Below are positions 26,599 through 36,000 of a stretch of 43,155 nt of DNA, one piece after another. The notes beneath the pieces were generated by a model. It searched no databases and was not told the DNA's origin. It worked only from the letters and a program-made list of their open reading frames with translations. The number at the start of each line of letters is the position of its first letter. The stretch's first letter is position 1. Origin of the DNA: JAFHCF01 sp048497495 (GTDB lineage: Bacteria > Pseudomonadota > Alphaproteobacteria > Rhizobiales > Ancalomicrobiaceae); NCBI GenBank assembly GCA_048497495.1, contig JAFHCF010000247.1:1-43155 (forward strand). Direction: 5' to 3'. A program made the translations under genes and the position numbers.

Positions 26599-27501
26599 CT
26601 ATCCGACAAGTGCCACTCTCAGGGCGGGGATATCGTCCAGGATGGCGTCGACGAAAGCGGCGATGCGGGCTGTCCTGCGCAAATCCGGTGGCGTCAGCAG
26701 ATACCAGGCGCGCGTCAGTTCCGGGACCGGCGGCAGCACACGGACCAGCGTGTCCTCGGCATCGCCGAGCGTGGTGGGAAGCGGCGCGATGCCCACGCCG
26801 GCTTTCACCGCCGAAACGGTCCCCAGCATGCTGGAACTGCGGCTGACGATTCGGGCATCGGGAGACACCACCGGCAGCCATTTGGCGACGCGGTGATTCC
26901 GCATGATTCCGTCGAAGCCGATCAGGGCATGTCCTGCGAGGTCGGCGATGGTTTGGGGCCGGCCATGCTGCTGGATGTAGCTCTTGCTGGCGTAGATGGC
27001 CCATACCGAGTCGCAAATCTTGCGACCGACCAGGTGCTCATCGACGGGCTCGCCCGAGCGGAAGGCAACGTCCGCCTCTCCTTTCGCAAGGTCCAGATAG
27101 CGGTCGCTGGTGACGAATTCGACGGTCAGGCCGGGATAGCGGGTGTGGAAGCGATCGAGCAGGCCGGATGCGGCAATGCGGGACACGGTCGGTTCGGGAC
27201 AGGTCAGGCGGATGATCCCTTTCAGGTCGAGCTTCAGCGAGCCGATCTTTCGTTGGAGGTCTTCGACGGCGGTCTCGACGGCCATGACTTCGTCAATCAG
27301 GGCTTCGCCCAGTTCGGACAAACGGTATCCCGCCGGCTGTCGCCTCACGAGGCTCAGGCCGATGCGTCGTTCGAGCTCCAGAAGCCTGCGATGGACCGTC
27401 GACTGATTGACGCCGAGCGCCTTCGCTGCGGCAAGCGTGCTGCCACACCGTGACACGGCAACGAGGTGGCGTAGATCGTTCCAGTCGAACATGGCGGCCA
27501 T
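26599..27501 (-). CDS. LysR family transcriptional regulator
   Basis: A 300-residue LysR-type regulator. The N-terminal helix-turn-helix is clear (DWNDLRHLVAVSRCGSTLAA, then ALGVNQSTVHRRLLELERRI), followed by the linker helix and the effector domain from about residue 95 (GIIRLTCPEPTVSRIAASGL). It resembles the subgroup annotated near small metabolic or redox genes. The second ATG at 27492 (MFDWNDL) is also possible; neither has a strong ribosome site. It is divergent from a cupin gene about 90-100 bp away, the classic layout in which the regulator controls its neighbour. A short inverted repeat, GGCACT/AGTGCC (26595-26614), overlaps the stop codon. Codon use here is more mixed and less G+C-biased than in the kdp genes. 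The effector is unknown. Confidence 0.88.
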   Translation of the reverse strand: MAAMFDWNDLRHLVAVSRCGSTLAAAKALGVNQSTVHRRLLELERRIGLSLVRRQPAGYRLSELGEALIDEVMAVETAVEDLQRKIGSLKLDLKGIIRLTCPEPTVSRIAASGLLDRFHTRYPGLTVEFVTSDRYLDLAKGEADVAFRSGEPVDEHLVGRKICDSVWAIYASKSYIQQHGRPQTIADLAGHALIGFDGIMRNHRVAKWLPVVSPDARIVSRSSSMLGTVSAVKAGVGIAPLPTTLGDAEDTLVRVLPPVPELTRAWYLLTPPDLRRTARIAAFVDAILDDIPALRVALVG

Positions 27502-27593
27502 TATGCATTTTTGCGTGGCACTTCGGCAGACTCGCTGCTGCCGCCGGAACGTTGAAAGAGCTAGCCTCCCCGGAGATGCCCAGGGAGAAAGCC
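27502..27593. promoter_or_regulatory. Shared LysR/cupin divergent control region
   Basis: This 92-bp gap carries the 5' ends of both genes. Near 27502-27520 is an AT-rich patch with GCA-TTTT-TGC, a weak inverted repeat of the T-N11-A kind used by LysR proteins. No convincing -35/-10 pair was found. Confidence 0.3.
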
Positions 27594-28007
27594 ATGCACG
27601 AGAAATCAGACGTCGAGACCATGATCGCCGGCCTGACGGTCGGTGTCACGCGCAGCGCGCAGGACAAAGGTTTGGCGAAGCTCATGCCGCTTCATCGCGA
27701 AGTGGCGCGAGGGATGCCGACGGCGCGGGATCAGGAAATCAGGGTGCTGTTGGCCACACTGCTGCCGGGCGATGTCACGCCCTGCCATTCGCACCGTCAT
27801 CCCGTGACGGTCTACATGCTGGAGGGAACATTCACGCTCGAGCTGGACGATCGCGCTCCGGTCGATATCGAAGCCGGCCAAGTCTTCGTCGAGCCGTCGG
27901 GCGTCAATATGACGGGCAGCAACAAGGGCGCCGTACCGGCGCGGATGGCGCTGTTCTACGTCTGCGAGCCGGATGAGCCGTTCGCCGATCCAGCCGATCC
28001 ACGCTGA
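27594..28007 (+). CDS. Small cupin-domain protein
   Basis: A 137-residue single-domain cupin. Motif 1 is PGDVTPCHSHRHPVTVYMLEGTF, with His65, His67 and Glu77 as probable metal ligands. Motif 2 is GQVFVEPSGVNMTGSN, where the usual histidine of PxGxxHxxxN is replaced by Met106. Metal binding may therefore be altered, or His69 may compensate. The ATG at 27594 has AGGGAGA upstream; a longer frame overlaps the LysR gene and is rejected. The only obvious partner is the divergent LysR gene, which probably regulates it. Cupins of this size include sensors, isomerases and small dioxygenases, so no reaction is assigned. No membrane span; a stretch upstream of the start is not a signal peptide. Confidence 0.78.
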   Translation: MHEKSDVETMIAGLTVGVTRSAQDKGLAKLMPLHREVARGMPTARDQEIRVLLATLLPGDVTPCHSHRHPVTVYMLEGTFTLELDDRAPVDIEAGQVFVEPSGVNMTGSNKGAVPARMALFYVCEPDEPFADPADPR

Positions 28008-28087
28008 ATCGGCGTCTATCCACTCGGATATGGTTCTCAGTCCAATTCTTCTGGAGAAAAACGGGTTGAAAAACCGATGTTCGGAAA

Positions 28088-28164
28088 TGGCGCGCCCGAA
28101 GAGATTCGAACTCCTGACCCCCAGATTCGTAGTCTGGTGCTCTATCCAGCTGAGCTACGGGCGC
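28088..28164 (-). tRNA. tRNA-Arg (anticodon ACG)
   Basis: The complementary strand folds into a full cloverleaf: acceptor GCGCCCG pairing with CGGGCGC, a D-arm with AGCTCAGCTGGATAGAGC, anticodon stem CCAGA/TCTGG around CTACGAA (anticodon ACG, read as ICG after deamination), the T-loop GTTCGAATC, and an encoded CCA. Length 77 nt. The sequence downstream of its 3' end (below 28088) is AT-richer with a T-run on the minus strand that could serve as terminator. Confidence 0.97.
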
Positions 28165-28334
28165 CTGCCTGACGGGTCCGGGGGTGGCCCCGGCGTCGGT
28201 GGCGTTGTCTAGACGGTTCCTCCCGCCGTGACAAGTCTCGATCGCTCGGTCGGCGCATTTTCTTCGCCCCGCGCCGCGGTGGCCCGGCGCAGGGCAGATC
28301 CGACGCGCAAGCGCCTCGACCGATCGGTTCGGCT

Positions 28335-29306
28335 GTGCCTATGCTGGTGGTCCTCGGGACCGGCGGGCTTCGCTCGTCGGTCCTTCCGTTTTCCCGGATC
28401 GGCCCACCTTTGTCACCTTTCCTCGGCCCCGCCTACAAGATCGCCTCCACTGTCGTCTTCGCGGGCATGCTGGTGGCGGTGAAGCTGCTCTCCGACCGCG
28501 TGCCGTCGGGCGAGGTGGTGTTCTTCCGCTCCGCCTTCGCGATCTTCCCGGTCGTCGCCATCGTCGCCTTGCAGGGGCAGTTGCGCGGCGGGCTCGCCAC
28601 CAAGCGGCCGGGCGGCCACGTCCTGCGCTCGGTCTACGGCGTCGCCGCCATGTCCCTGTGGTTCGCCGGCATTCAACGGCTGCCGCTCGCCGACGCGCTG
28701 GCGATCACCTATGCCGCGCCGCTGGTGGTCGTGGCGCTGGCGGCGATCTTCCTCGGCGAGATCGTCCGCGCCCATCGTTGGACCGCCGTCGGCGTCGGTT
28801 TCATTGGGGTGTTGATCGTGCTGTCGCCGCATGTCGACGATCTCTCGCACCTGGGCACCGATCGCGGCGCCTCCGGGGCGTTGATGTGCTTCCTCTCCGC
28901 CTTCCTCATGGCGCTGGCCCAGATCGAGTTGCGCAAGCTGGCGCCGACCGAGAAGACCGGCGCGATCGTCGTCTATTTCTCGATCGGCAGCGCCCTGTTC
29001 GCGCTGCTCACCCTGCCCTTCGGCTGGGTGGTGCCGACCGGCTACGACCTGATGCTGCTGGTCCTCTGCGGCCTGTTCGGCGGCATCGGCCAGATCCTGC
29101 TGACGCTCGGCTATCGCCATTCCGACGCCTCGGTGATCGCGCCGCTCGAATATGCCTCGATGATCTGGGCGATCATCTCGGGCCTGTGGCTGTTCGGCGA
29201 GGTGCCGAGCGCCACCATGTTGGTCGGAACCGTGGTGATCGTCGGCTCCGGCGTCGCCATCGTCTGGCGCGAGCGGGCGCTGGGGGTCACGCGGCCCGAG
29301 GCGTAG
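28335..29306 (+). CDS. EamA/DMT superfamily transporter
   Basis: A protein of up to 323 residues with about ten hydrophobic helices in two EamA repeats: FAGMLVAVKLLSDRVPSGEVVFFRSAFAIF and LADALAITYAAPLVVVALAAIFLGE in the first half, and TLGYRHSDASVIAPLEYASMIWAIISGLWLFGEVPS in the second. The paired glycine/proline helix ends are typical of drug/metabolite exporters such as RhaT- or YdcZ-like permeases. The start is uncertain: ATG 28335 gives about 25 residues not typical of the family, while TTG 28410 (then SPFLGPAYKIA) would begin at the first helix. Substrate unknown; nearest homologues are usually general metabolite exporters. It is convergent with the MFS gene, 45 bp away. Confidence 0.88.
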   Translation: MPMLVVLGTGGLRSSVLPFSRIGPPLSPFLGPAYKIASTVVFAGMLVAVKLLSDRVPSGEVVFFRSAFAIFPVVAIVALQGQLRGGLATKRPGGHVLRSVYGVAAMSLWFAGIQRLPLADALAITYAAPLVVVALAAIFLGEIVRAHRWTAVGVGFIGVLIVLSPHVDDLSHLGTDRGASGALMCFLSAFLMALAQIELRKLAPTEKTGAIVVYFSIGSALFALLTLPFGWVVPTGYDLMLLVLCGLFGGIGQILLTLGYRHSDASVIAPLEYASMIWAIISGLWLFGEVPSATMLVGTVVIVGSGVAIVWRERALGVTRPEA

Positions 29307-29351
29307 GGGGCGTCCTCCCGCCCTCCACCTCACGGGCCCGGGACCCCGTCG

Positions 29352-30758
29352 TCAGGCGGCGGCGTCGACGGTTTCCGGCTTCTCCAACATCTGGGCGCCG
29401 GCGCCCTCCGGCAGGCGCGCGAAGAGCGGCGCGGCGAGCATCGACAGGCCGCCGACCAGGGCGATGGCGATGGCGAACTCCGAGGCGCCCGGCGCATGGC
29501 CGGCCGCCGCGCCGAGGACGTGCAGGGCGAGCGCCCCGAGCGCCACGCCGGCGGAGAGCGACAGTTGCTGCATCATCGCCGCGAAGGAGGTGGCGCGGCT
29601 CATCCGCGCCTCGTCGACTTCCGAGAAGACCACGACGTTGATCGCGGTGAACTCGAGGCTGCGGAAGAAGCCGCCGAAGAGCAGGAGCGTCATCAGCACC
29701 GCGACCGGGGTGGCCGGGCCGACGGCGGCGACGGCGGCGAGGAACAGTCCGGCGATCGCGGCGTTCACCGCCAGGGTCCGGCGAAAGCCGAAGCGGGTGA
29801 TGATGCGCCCGGCGGTCAGTTTCATCGTCATGGCGCCGACGGCGGCGACGAAGGTGGTCAGGCCCGATTCCAGCGGGGAGCGGCCGAAGCCGACCTGGAG
29901 CTGGAGCGGCAGCAGGAAGGGCAAGGCTCCGACGCCGAGCCGGAAGAGCGAGCCGCCGAGGACACCGGCCCGGAAGGTCGGCAGCGCCAGGAGGTCGAGA
30001 TCGATCAGCGGCCGGGCGACGCGGCGGGCGTGGCGCGCATAGATGGCGAGGAGGCCGAGCCCGCCGACGAGCGCCCCCGCCTCCGCCCAGCCGGAGACGA
30101 CGTCGCGGCCCAGCGTCTCGAGCGCGAAGACCAGGGCGGAGAGGCCGAGGGCGGAGGTGGCGAAGCCGAAGAGATCGAAGGGCCCGGTCGCCTCCTCGCG
30201 GATGCGCGGCAGGAAGACGAGGGCGGCGACAATGCCGACGAGGCCGATCGGCACGTTGATCCAGAAGATCCAACGCCACGAGGCGTAGGTGGTGATGAAG
30301 CCGCCGAGCGGCGGGCCGACCACCGGGCCGATCAGCGCCGGGATGGTGAGCCAGGCCATCGCCGAGATCATCTCGCGCTTGGGCACCGAGCGCAGCATGA
30401 CGAGGCGGCCGACCGGCGTCATCATGGCGCCGCCGAGCCCCTGGAGGGCGCGACCGGCGATCAACGCCTCGAGCGACGGCGCGGCGCCGCACAGGATCGA
30501 CCCGGCGAGGAAGACGGCGATGGCGCCGACGAAGACCCGGCGCGCGCCGAGCCGATCGGCGAACCAGCCGGAGGCCGGGATGAACACCGCCATGGTCACC
30601 AGATAGGTGGTGATCGCCAGATTGAGGCGCACCGGCGACAGGCCGAGATCGGCCGCCATCGCCGGCAGCGAGGTGGCGATCACGGTCGAATCGAGATGTT
30701 CCATGAACAGCGCCGAGGCGACGACCAGCGGCACGGTGCGGGTGAGCGAAGCGGTCAT
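29352..30758 (-). CDS. MFS transporter, DHA2-type multidrug efflux family
   Basis: A 468-residue major facilitator protein. The DHA2 signature LDSTVIATSLPAMAADLG is at about residues 22-39, the loop 2-3 motif GWFADRLGARRVF near 65, the loop after helix 4 GRALQGLGGAMMTPVGR near 102, and the antiporter motif (PALIGPVVGPPLGGFI) near 140-155. ASWRWIFWINVPIGL near 163 is the typical EmrB/QacA segment. It should export drugs or metabolites by proton antiport across the inner membrane. No membrane-fusion (EmrA) gene is adjacent, nor is a regulator, so substrate and control are open. The 161-bp gap to pbpC holds no gene. Confidence 0.9.
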   Translation of the reverse strand: MTASLTRTVPLVVASALFMEHLDSTVIATSLPAMAADLGLSPVRLNLAITTYLVTMAVFIPASGWFADRLGARRVFVGAIAVFLAGSILCGAAPSLEALIAGRALQGLGGAMMTPVGRLVMLRSVPKREMISAMAWLTIPALIGPVVGPPLGGFITTYASWRWIFWINVPIGLVGIVAALVFLPRIREEATGPFDLFGFATSALGLSALVFALETLGRDVVSGWAEAGALVGGLGLLAIYARHARRVARPLIDLDLLALPTFRAGVLGGSLFRLGVGALPFLLPLQLQVGFGRSPLESGLTTFVAAVGAMTMKLTAGRIITRFGFRRTLAVNAAIAGLFLAAVAAVGPATPVAVLMTLLLFGGFFRSLEFTAINVVVFSEVDEARMSRATSFAAMMQQLSLSAGVALGALALHVLGAAAGHAPGASEFAIAIALVGGLSMLAAPLFARLPEGAGAQMLEKPETVDAAA

Positions 30759-30919
30759 CGAGGCGGAAGACTCTGGCGAGGGTCCCCGCGCGGCGGATCC
30801 GGCGGCGAGGGTTTCGGCTTAAGGCCGGACGACGACGCCATCCAGCCCGATCGACGGGGATCTGCCCTGCCGGGGATCACGTGTTCGCGACGGGGATGCC
30901 GACGCCGGGCGCCGGCGCC

Positions 30920-33040
30920 TCACTCGAGCCGCACCTGGACGCTCGCCGAGGCGCCCGTCGCGTCGATCACCGAGAGGCGGGCGAAGCCGGGGCCGGCGGG
31001 CTGCCACAGGCTCTCGCGCCGGCCGTCGGCCTCCGCCACCGGGCGGCCGTCGACCAGCCAGGTGAGCGGCGGCACGCCGCCATGGGCGCGCAGCGCCACC
31101 GGGCCGGGGTCGATCACATGGGCGGCGAGGCCGAGATCGAGCCGCGCCCCGTCGGGGGGAAAGGTGATCTCGAGCCGCGGTTTCAGCGTCGCGGCGATGG
31201 TCTTGGGGACGTCGCGGCGCAGGTGGCGCAAGGGCGGCGGCAGGGTGGCGGAGGTCGCGCGCAGGACGCCGCGCGGCGCCGGGATGTTCTCCGGCTCGAA
31301 GCCGAGACGCTGCCAGGCGTCGAAGAGGACGGGGGCGGCGACCACCCGGCCGACGAGGCCGGGGACGGGAGCGCCGTCGGGGCGGCCGACCCAGACGGCG
31401 ACGGTCAGGCGGCGGTCGAAGCCGATCGCCCAGGCGTCGCGGTAGCCGTAGGAGGTGCCGGTCTTGTAGGCGAAGCGGCCGGCCGGCGCGTTGAGCGGCG
31501 GCGGGGCGCCGCGCAGGATGTCGGCGACGTACCAGGCGGCGACCGGATCGGTCAGGCGCCGGCGCCCGGCGGCGGCGGGCGGCTCCCCCAGACGGGTGAC
31601 CAGCGGCCAGGTCTCGCCACCGCGCGCCAGACCCGAATAGAGCCGAGCGAGATCCTCGAGCCGGATGCCGACGCCGCCGAGGCCGACGGCGAGGCCGACC
31701 GGGCCGTGCTCGGCCATCTCCAGGCGGCCGCCGGCGCCGCGCAGGCGGGTCACCAGCGCCTGCGGGCCGATCGCCTCCAGCATCGCGACCGCCGGCATGT
31801 TGAGCGACTGCTGCAGCGCATGGCGGGCGGTGACGGTGCCGTGGAAATCCTGGTCGAAGTTCTCCGGCGCCCAGGCGCCCCAGCGGGCCGGGCGATCCTC
31901 CAGGATGGTCTCGGGGTGGGCGAGGCCGTTCTCGAAGGCGAGGGCGTAGATGAAGGGCTTCAATGCCGAGCCGGGCGAGCGCACCGCGCCGGTGAGGTCG
32001 ACGGCGCCGGCGCGCGGCACCGAGAAATAGTCGGGACCGCCGACCGAGGCGAGGAGTTCACCGCTCTGATTGTCGAGGACGACGATCGCCGCCGACTGTT
32101 TCGGTCCCCAGGTCTCGGCGCGCTCGCGCAACAGCCGCTCCAGCGTCGTCTGGAGCCGCAGGTCGACGGTGGCGCTATGGACGCGCGTCTCGGGGCGCTC
32201 GCCGACCAGGGCCTCGGCGAGGTGGGGCGCGATCATCGGGAAGGCGTGGCGCTCGCGCGGGACCGGCTCGCGGCGCGCCCGCTCGACGTCGTCGGCGGCG
32301 ACGAGGCCTTCGGCGCGCGCCCGATCGAGCACCCGGTCGCGGGCGCGAAGGGCGGCTTCGGGGAAACGGTCGGGGCGACGGGTCTCGGGCGATTGCGGCA
32401 GGGCGACGAGGAGGGCGGCCTCGGCGAGCGACAGGCGCTTCGGCTCCTTGCCGAACCAGGCGAAGGAGGCGGCGCGCAGCCCCTCGAGATTGCCGCCATA
32501 GGGGGCGAGCGACAGGTAGAAGCCGAGGATGTCGCGCTTCGACCAGCGCGCCTCGAGATCGAGGGCGCGGACGATCTGCCGGTGCTTGGCGGATAGATCG
32601 CGGGTCTCGCGCGGCTCCAGCAGGCGCGCCACCTGCATCGTCAGGGTCGAGGCGCCGGAGACGATGCGCCCGTGAGCGAGCCCCTGGAGGCCGGCGCGCA
32701 GCACGGCGCGCGGATCGACGCCGCCATGGCGCCAGAAGCGCGTGTCTTCATAGGCGAGGAGCAGCTCGAGGAAGCGCGGATCGACGTCGTCGACGCCGAC
32801 CGGCAGCCGCCAGCGGCCATCCTCGGTGACGAAGGGCCTGAGCAGCCGGCCCTCGCGATCGAGGACGATGGTGGAGCGCAGGTCGGCCAGCGCCGGATCG
32901 AGCGGCCCGAGGCGCGCGACCTCGCCGCTTAGGGCCCCGAGGCCGAGCGCGACGGCGGCGATCAGGCCGACGGTGGCGACGTAGAGGCGGAAGGCGATCC
33001 GCCCCGCCCTCGTCCCCATGTCGGACGCCGTCGCCGCCAT
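30920..33040 (-). CDS. pbpC: Penicillin-binding protein 1C (bifunctional glycosyltransferase/transpeptidase)
   Basis: A 706-residue class A PBP of the 1C type. One N-terminal membrane helix (about 18-38) leads to the GT51 domain: catalytic Glu98 in YEDTRFWRHGGVD, SGASTLTMQVARL near 128-140, and RWSKRDILGFYLSLAPYGG near 165-183. The transpeptidase domain has Ser358-x-x-Lys361 in SPGSALKPF, S412-L-N414 and K526-T-G, so both active sites look complete. A C-terminal BiPBP_C-type domain follows from about 615. The ATG at 33040 has GAGG six bases upstream and lies 7 bp after the alpha-2-macroglobulin stop, so the pair is an operon. This pairing is conserved in many bacteria, where PBP1C is thought to repair peptidoglycan after envelope damage while the macroglobulin traps attacking proteases. 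Confidence 0.95.
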   Translation of the reverse strand: MAATASDMGTRAGRIAFRLYVATVGLIAAVALGLGALSGEVARLGPLDPALADLRSTIVLDREGRLLRPFVTEDGRWRLPVGVDDVDPRFLELLLAYEDTRFWRHGGVDPRAVLRAGLQGLAHGRIVSGASTLTMQVARLLEPRETRDLSAKHRQIVRALDLEARWSKRDILGFYLSLAPYGGNLEGLRAASFAWFGKEPKRLSLAEAALLVALPQSPETRRPDRFPEAALRARDRVLDRARAEGLVAADDVERARREPVPRERHAFPMIAPHLAEALVGERPETRVHSATVDLRLQTTLERLLRERAETWGPKQSAAIVVLDNQSGELLASVGGPDYFSVPRAGAVDLTGAVRSPGSALKPFIYALAFENGLAHPETILEDRPARWGAWAPENFDQDFHGTVTARHALQQSLNMPAVAMLEAIGPQALVTRLRGAGGRLEMAEHGPVGLAVGLGGVGIRLEDLARLYSGLARGGETWPLVTRLGEPPAAAGRRRLTDPVAAWYVADILRGAPPPLNAPAGRFAYKTGTSYGYRDAWAIGFDRRLTVAVWVGRPDGAPVPGLVGRVVAAPVLFDAWQRLGFEPENIPAPRGVLRATSATLPPPLRHLRRDVPKTIAATLKPRLEITFPPDGARLDLGLAAHVIDPGPVALRAHGGVPPLTWLVDGRPVAEADGRRESLWQPAGPGFARLSVIDATGASASVQVRLE

Positions 33041-33047
33041 GACCGCC

Positions 33048-36000
33048 TCACTTCGCCGGCGCGATGTCGATCGTGCCGAAGGCGGTGCGACCGAAACGTT
33101 CGGGCCGATACATGTCCTCGACCACCGCCGGCGGCAGGACGTAGCGGCCCGGGGTGACGACGCGGACGCCGTAGGCGACCTCGAACATCGCGTCCTGGCT
33201 CGAGGCACGATCGAAGGCGGCGACGAAACGGTCGTCGCGGTATTCGGTCGAGACCGGCTCGACCGTGTCCTTCAGCCATTCGAAGGCGGGGACGTCCTTG
33301 CCGGCGAGGAGTTTCGGATCGGCGATCTCGAAGCCGGCGGGGAGCCGGTCGGAGAGCACGATGCGGGCGTCCTGCGCCACCGGTTCGGTGACCCGCAGCA
33401 CCACCACCAGACGATCGGTCTGGCGCAACTTGCCGAGGTCCGCCTTGGAGCCGTCGGGCTTGAAGAAGAAGCGCTCGACGGTGTAGCCGGCGGAGGCCGC
33501 CGGTTCCTGGACGATCGGGTGGCCGGAGGTGGTGACGACGACGCGGGTCGGTGACGTGCCGGTGTCGGTGATCGTCACCTTGCGGCCGTCGAGTTGGTCG
33601 GCGCGGAAGTTGCGGTAATAGGCCCCGGTCTTCTCCTCCGAGGTGCCGCCGAGGTCGACGGTGAGCTTCTGTGCCTCGGTCTCCTTCTGCACCGCGGCGG
33701 CGGCGAGCACCATCCAGGCCTGCTCCTGGGTCGAGGTCCAGGGCCGAACGTCACGCAGCCGTTCGATGGTCGCGCCGACGCGGGTCCAGTCGGACATCGG
33801 CCGGCCGGATTCGGCCATCAGCGCCAGGAGGGCGGCGCCGTCGCGCAGCGGCGAGCCGTAGTCGTGGCGCCACGTCCGCTCCGCCTCGGTGGCGCCGAGG
33901 CGGTCGAAGGCGGCGCGGAACAGCGGTTCGGCGCGGTTGCGGTCGCCGAGCAGAGCCAGACCGGCGGCGAGTTGGGCGCGCGCCAGCGGCGTGGTGAAGA
34001 GGTCGATCTTGCGATCGCCGAGATAGCGCAGGTCGCCCATCACCGGACGGCCGTTGCGGGCGAGAACATAGATCGCATAGGCGAGGTCGGGCGCGTCCTT
34101 CTCGGCCGGCTCGGTGGTGTTGGCGACGTGGTTGCGCAGCCGATCGAGGGTCAGGTCGAAGGCCCTGGGCGCCACCGTGAAGCCGCGTTCGCGGGCCCGG
34201 GTCAGGAAGTCGGCGACATAGGCGTCGAGCCAGACGTGGTCGCCACCGGTCGCCCCCCACAGGCCGAAGGAGCCGTTGGAGTCTTGCCGGGTCAGCACCC
34301 GATCGATCGCCCCGCGGATGCGGTCGGCGGCCTTCATGTCGAGCTCGAGCCGTTCCTCCGACGCCAATTTGTCGACGTAGAGCAGCGGCAGCGCCCGGCT
34401 CACCACCTGTTCGGTGCAGCCGTAGGGGTAGCGGTCGAGGGCACGCAGCAGCGCCGGCACGTCGAGGGCCGACCACGGCGCCACCGACACCGAGACCGAA
34501 CCGGTGCCGGGCAGGTAATCGCCGAGGAGTTCGGAGCCGAAGGCGAGCGAAGCGCCGGGCGCGAGCGGCTTCACCGAGCGGCGATAGACCTCGGTGGTCG
34601 GCGGCTGGACGTCGAGTACCAGATTCTGCGACGCATCGATGCCCTGGCCGGTGAGGCGCACGGCGATCGAGCTGCGGCCGAGCCCGGCGGCGGCGACCGG
34701 CACGACGAATTCGCCGCGCCCCTTGGCCTTCAGCGGGATCGTCGCCGAGAGCGCTTCCGCCGGGACGACGAGCGGTCCGCGAATGTCGAGATCGACCCGG
34801 TAGTCGCCGGCGGGGCCCTCGACATTGTCGAGGGCGAAGTGCAGGCGCGAGCGATCGCCCATGGCGAGGAAGCGCGGCACGGTCGGCTGGAGCACCACGG
34901 CGTCGCGGACGACGACGTCCCTCGACGCGTGGCCGACCTTGTCCCTGGTCCAGGCGACGGTCATCACCCGGACCGTGCCGTTGAAGGCCGGCACGTCGAA
35001 GACGACCTCGGCGGTGCCGTCGGGGGCGACCTCGACGACGCCGGAATAGCGGGCGAAGGGGGCCTCGCGCGGCGGGGCGGCCGACATGTCGGCGCCGCCG
35101 TCGCCGCCGGCGCGGATCTCGCCCCGGGTGCCCTGCATGCCGTCGATGAGGAAGCCGTAGAGGTCGCGCACCTCGGCCGACAGCTGCTTCTGGCCGAAGA
35201 ACCACTTGCTCGGATCGGGCGCCTCGTAGCGGGTGAGGGCGAGGATGCCGACGTCGACGGCGGCGACCACGACATGGGCCTTCTCGCCGGCCGAAAGTCC
35301 GGTCAGCTTCACCGGGATCCTCAACTCGCCGCGCGGCCGGATCATCTCCGGCGTGGCCAGCGCCACCTCGACCCGGCGGGCCGCCGGATCGACGGCGAAC
35401 CAGGCGACGCCCATGGCGCGGCCGGGCTGCCGATGGGCCTTGGCGTCGAGCGGACGGTGGGCGATGGCGACGACATGGGCGCCGGCGCCCCAGGCGGCGT
35501 CGGCCGGGAAGGAGACGGTGGTGCCGGCGGGATCGACGGTGGCGAGTTTCATCGCCTCGACCCGGTCGGAGACGATCGCCACGGTGGCGGTGCCGGCGAA
35601 GCGCGACTTCAGGCGGACCTTGATCTCCTCGCCGGGGGCATAGTCCTGCTTGTCGAGGGCGACGTCGAGGACGTCGGGGGCGTCGGCCTTCTCGGAACCG
35701 GCCCAACCGACGGCGAAATTCACTGTGGTCACCGGCCGGCGGTCGTCGCCGAGCTTGAGCTCGAGCCGGTAGCTGCCCCAGTCGACCGGGACCGACAGGC
35801 GGGCGGGATCGGTGGCGCCGAGGTCGACGCGGCCGTCGGCGACCTTGCGCGAGGTCTTGATCGCCTCGTAGTCCCACTTGCCCTCGGTGTTGAACCACTG
35901 CCAGCGCTTCTGGACCGAATAGAGCTCCCACTTCAGCCCCGGCACGGCGCGACGGGTGCCGTCGGGCAGCGCCGAGAGGAGCGCGAAGTCGGCCTTGCCG

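Noticed and set aside
26521..28164. Genomic island with integrase next to tRNA-Arg
   Set aside because: No integrase or long direct repeat was found; only a 10-bp match remains, kept as a low-interest observation.
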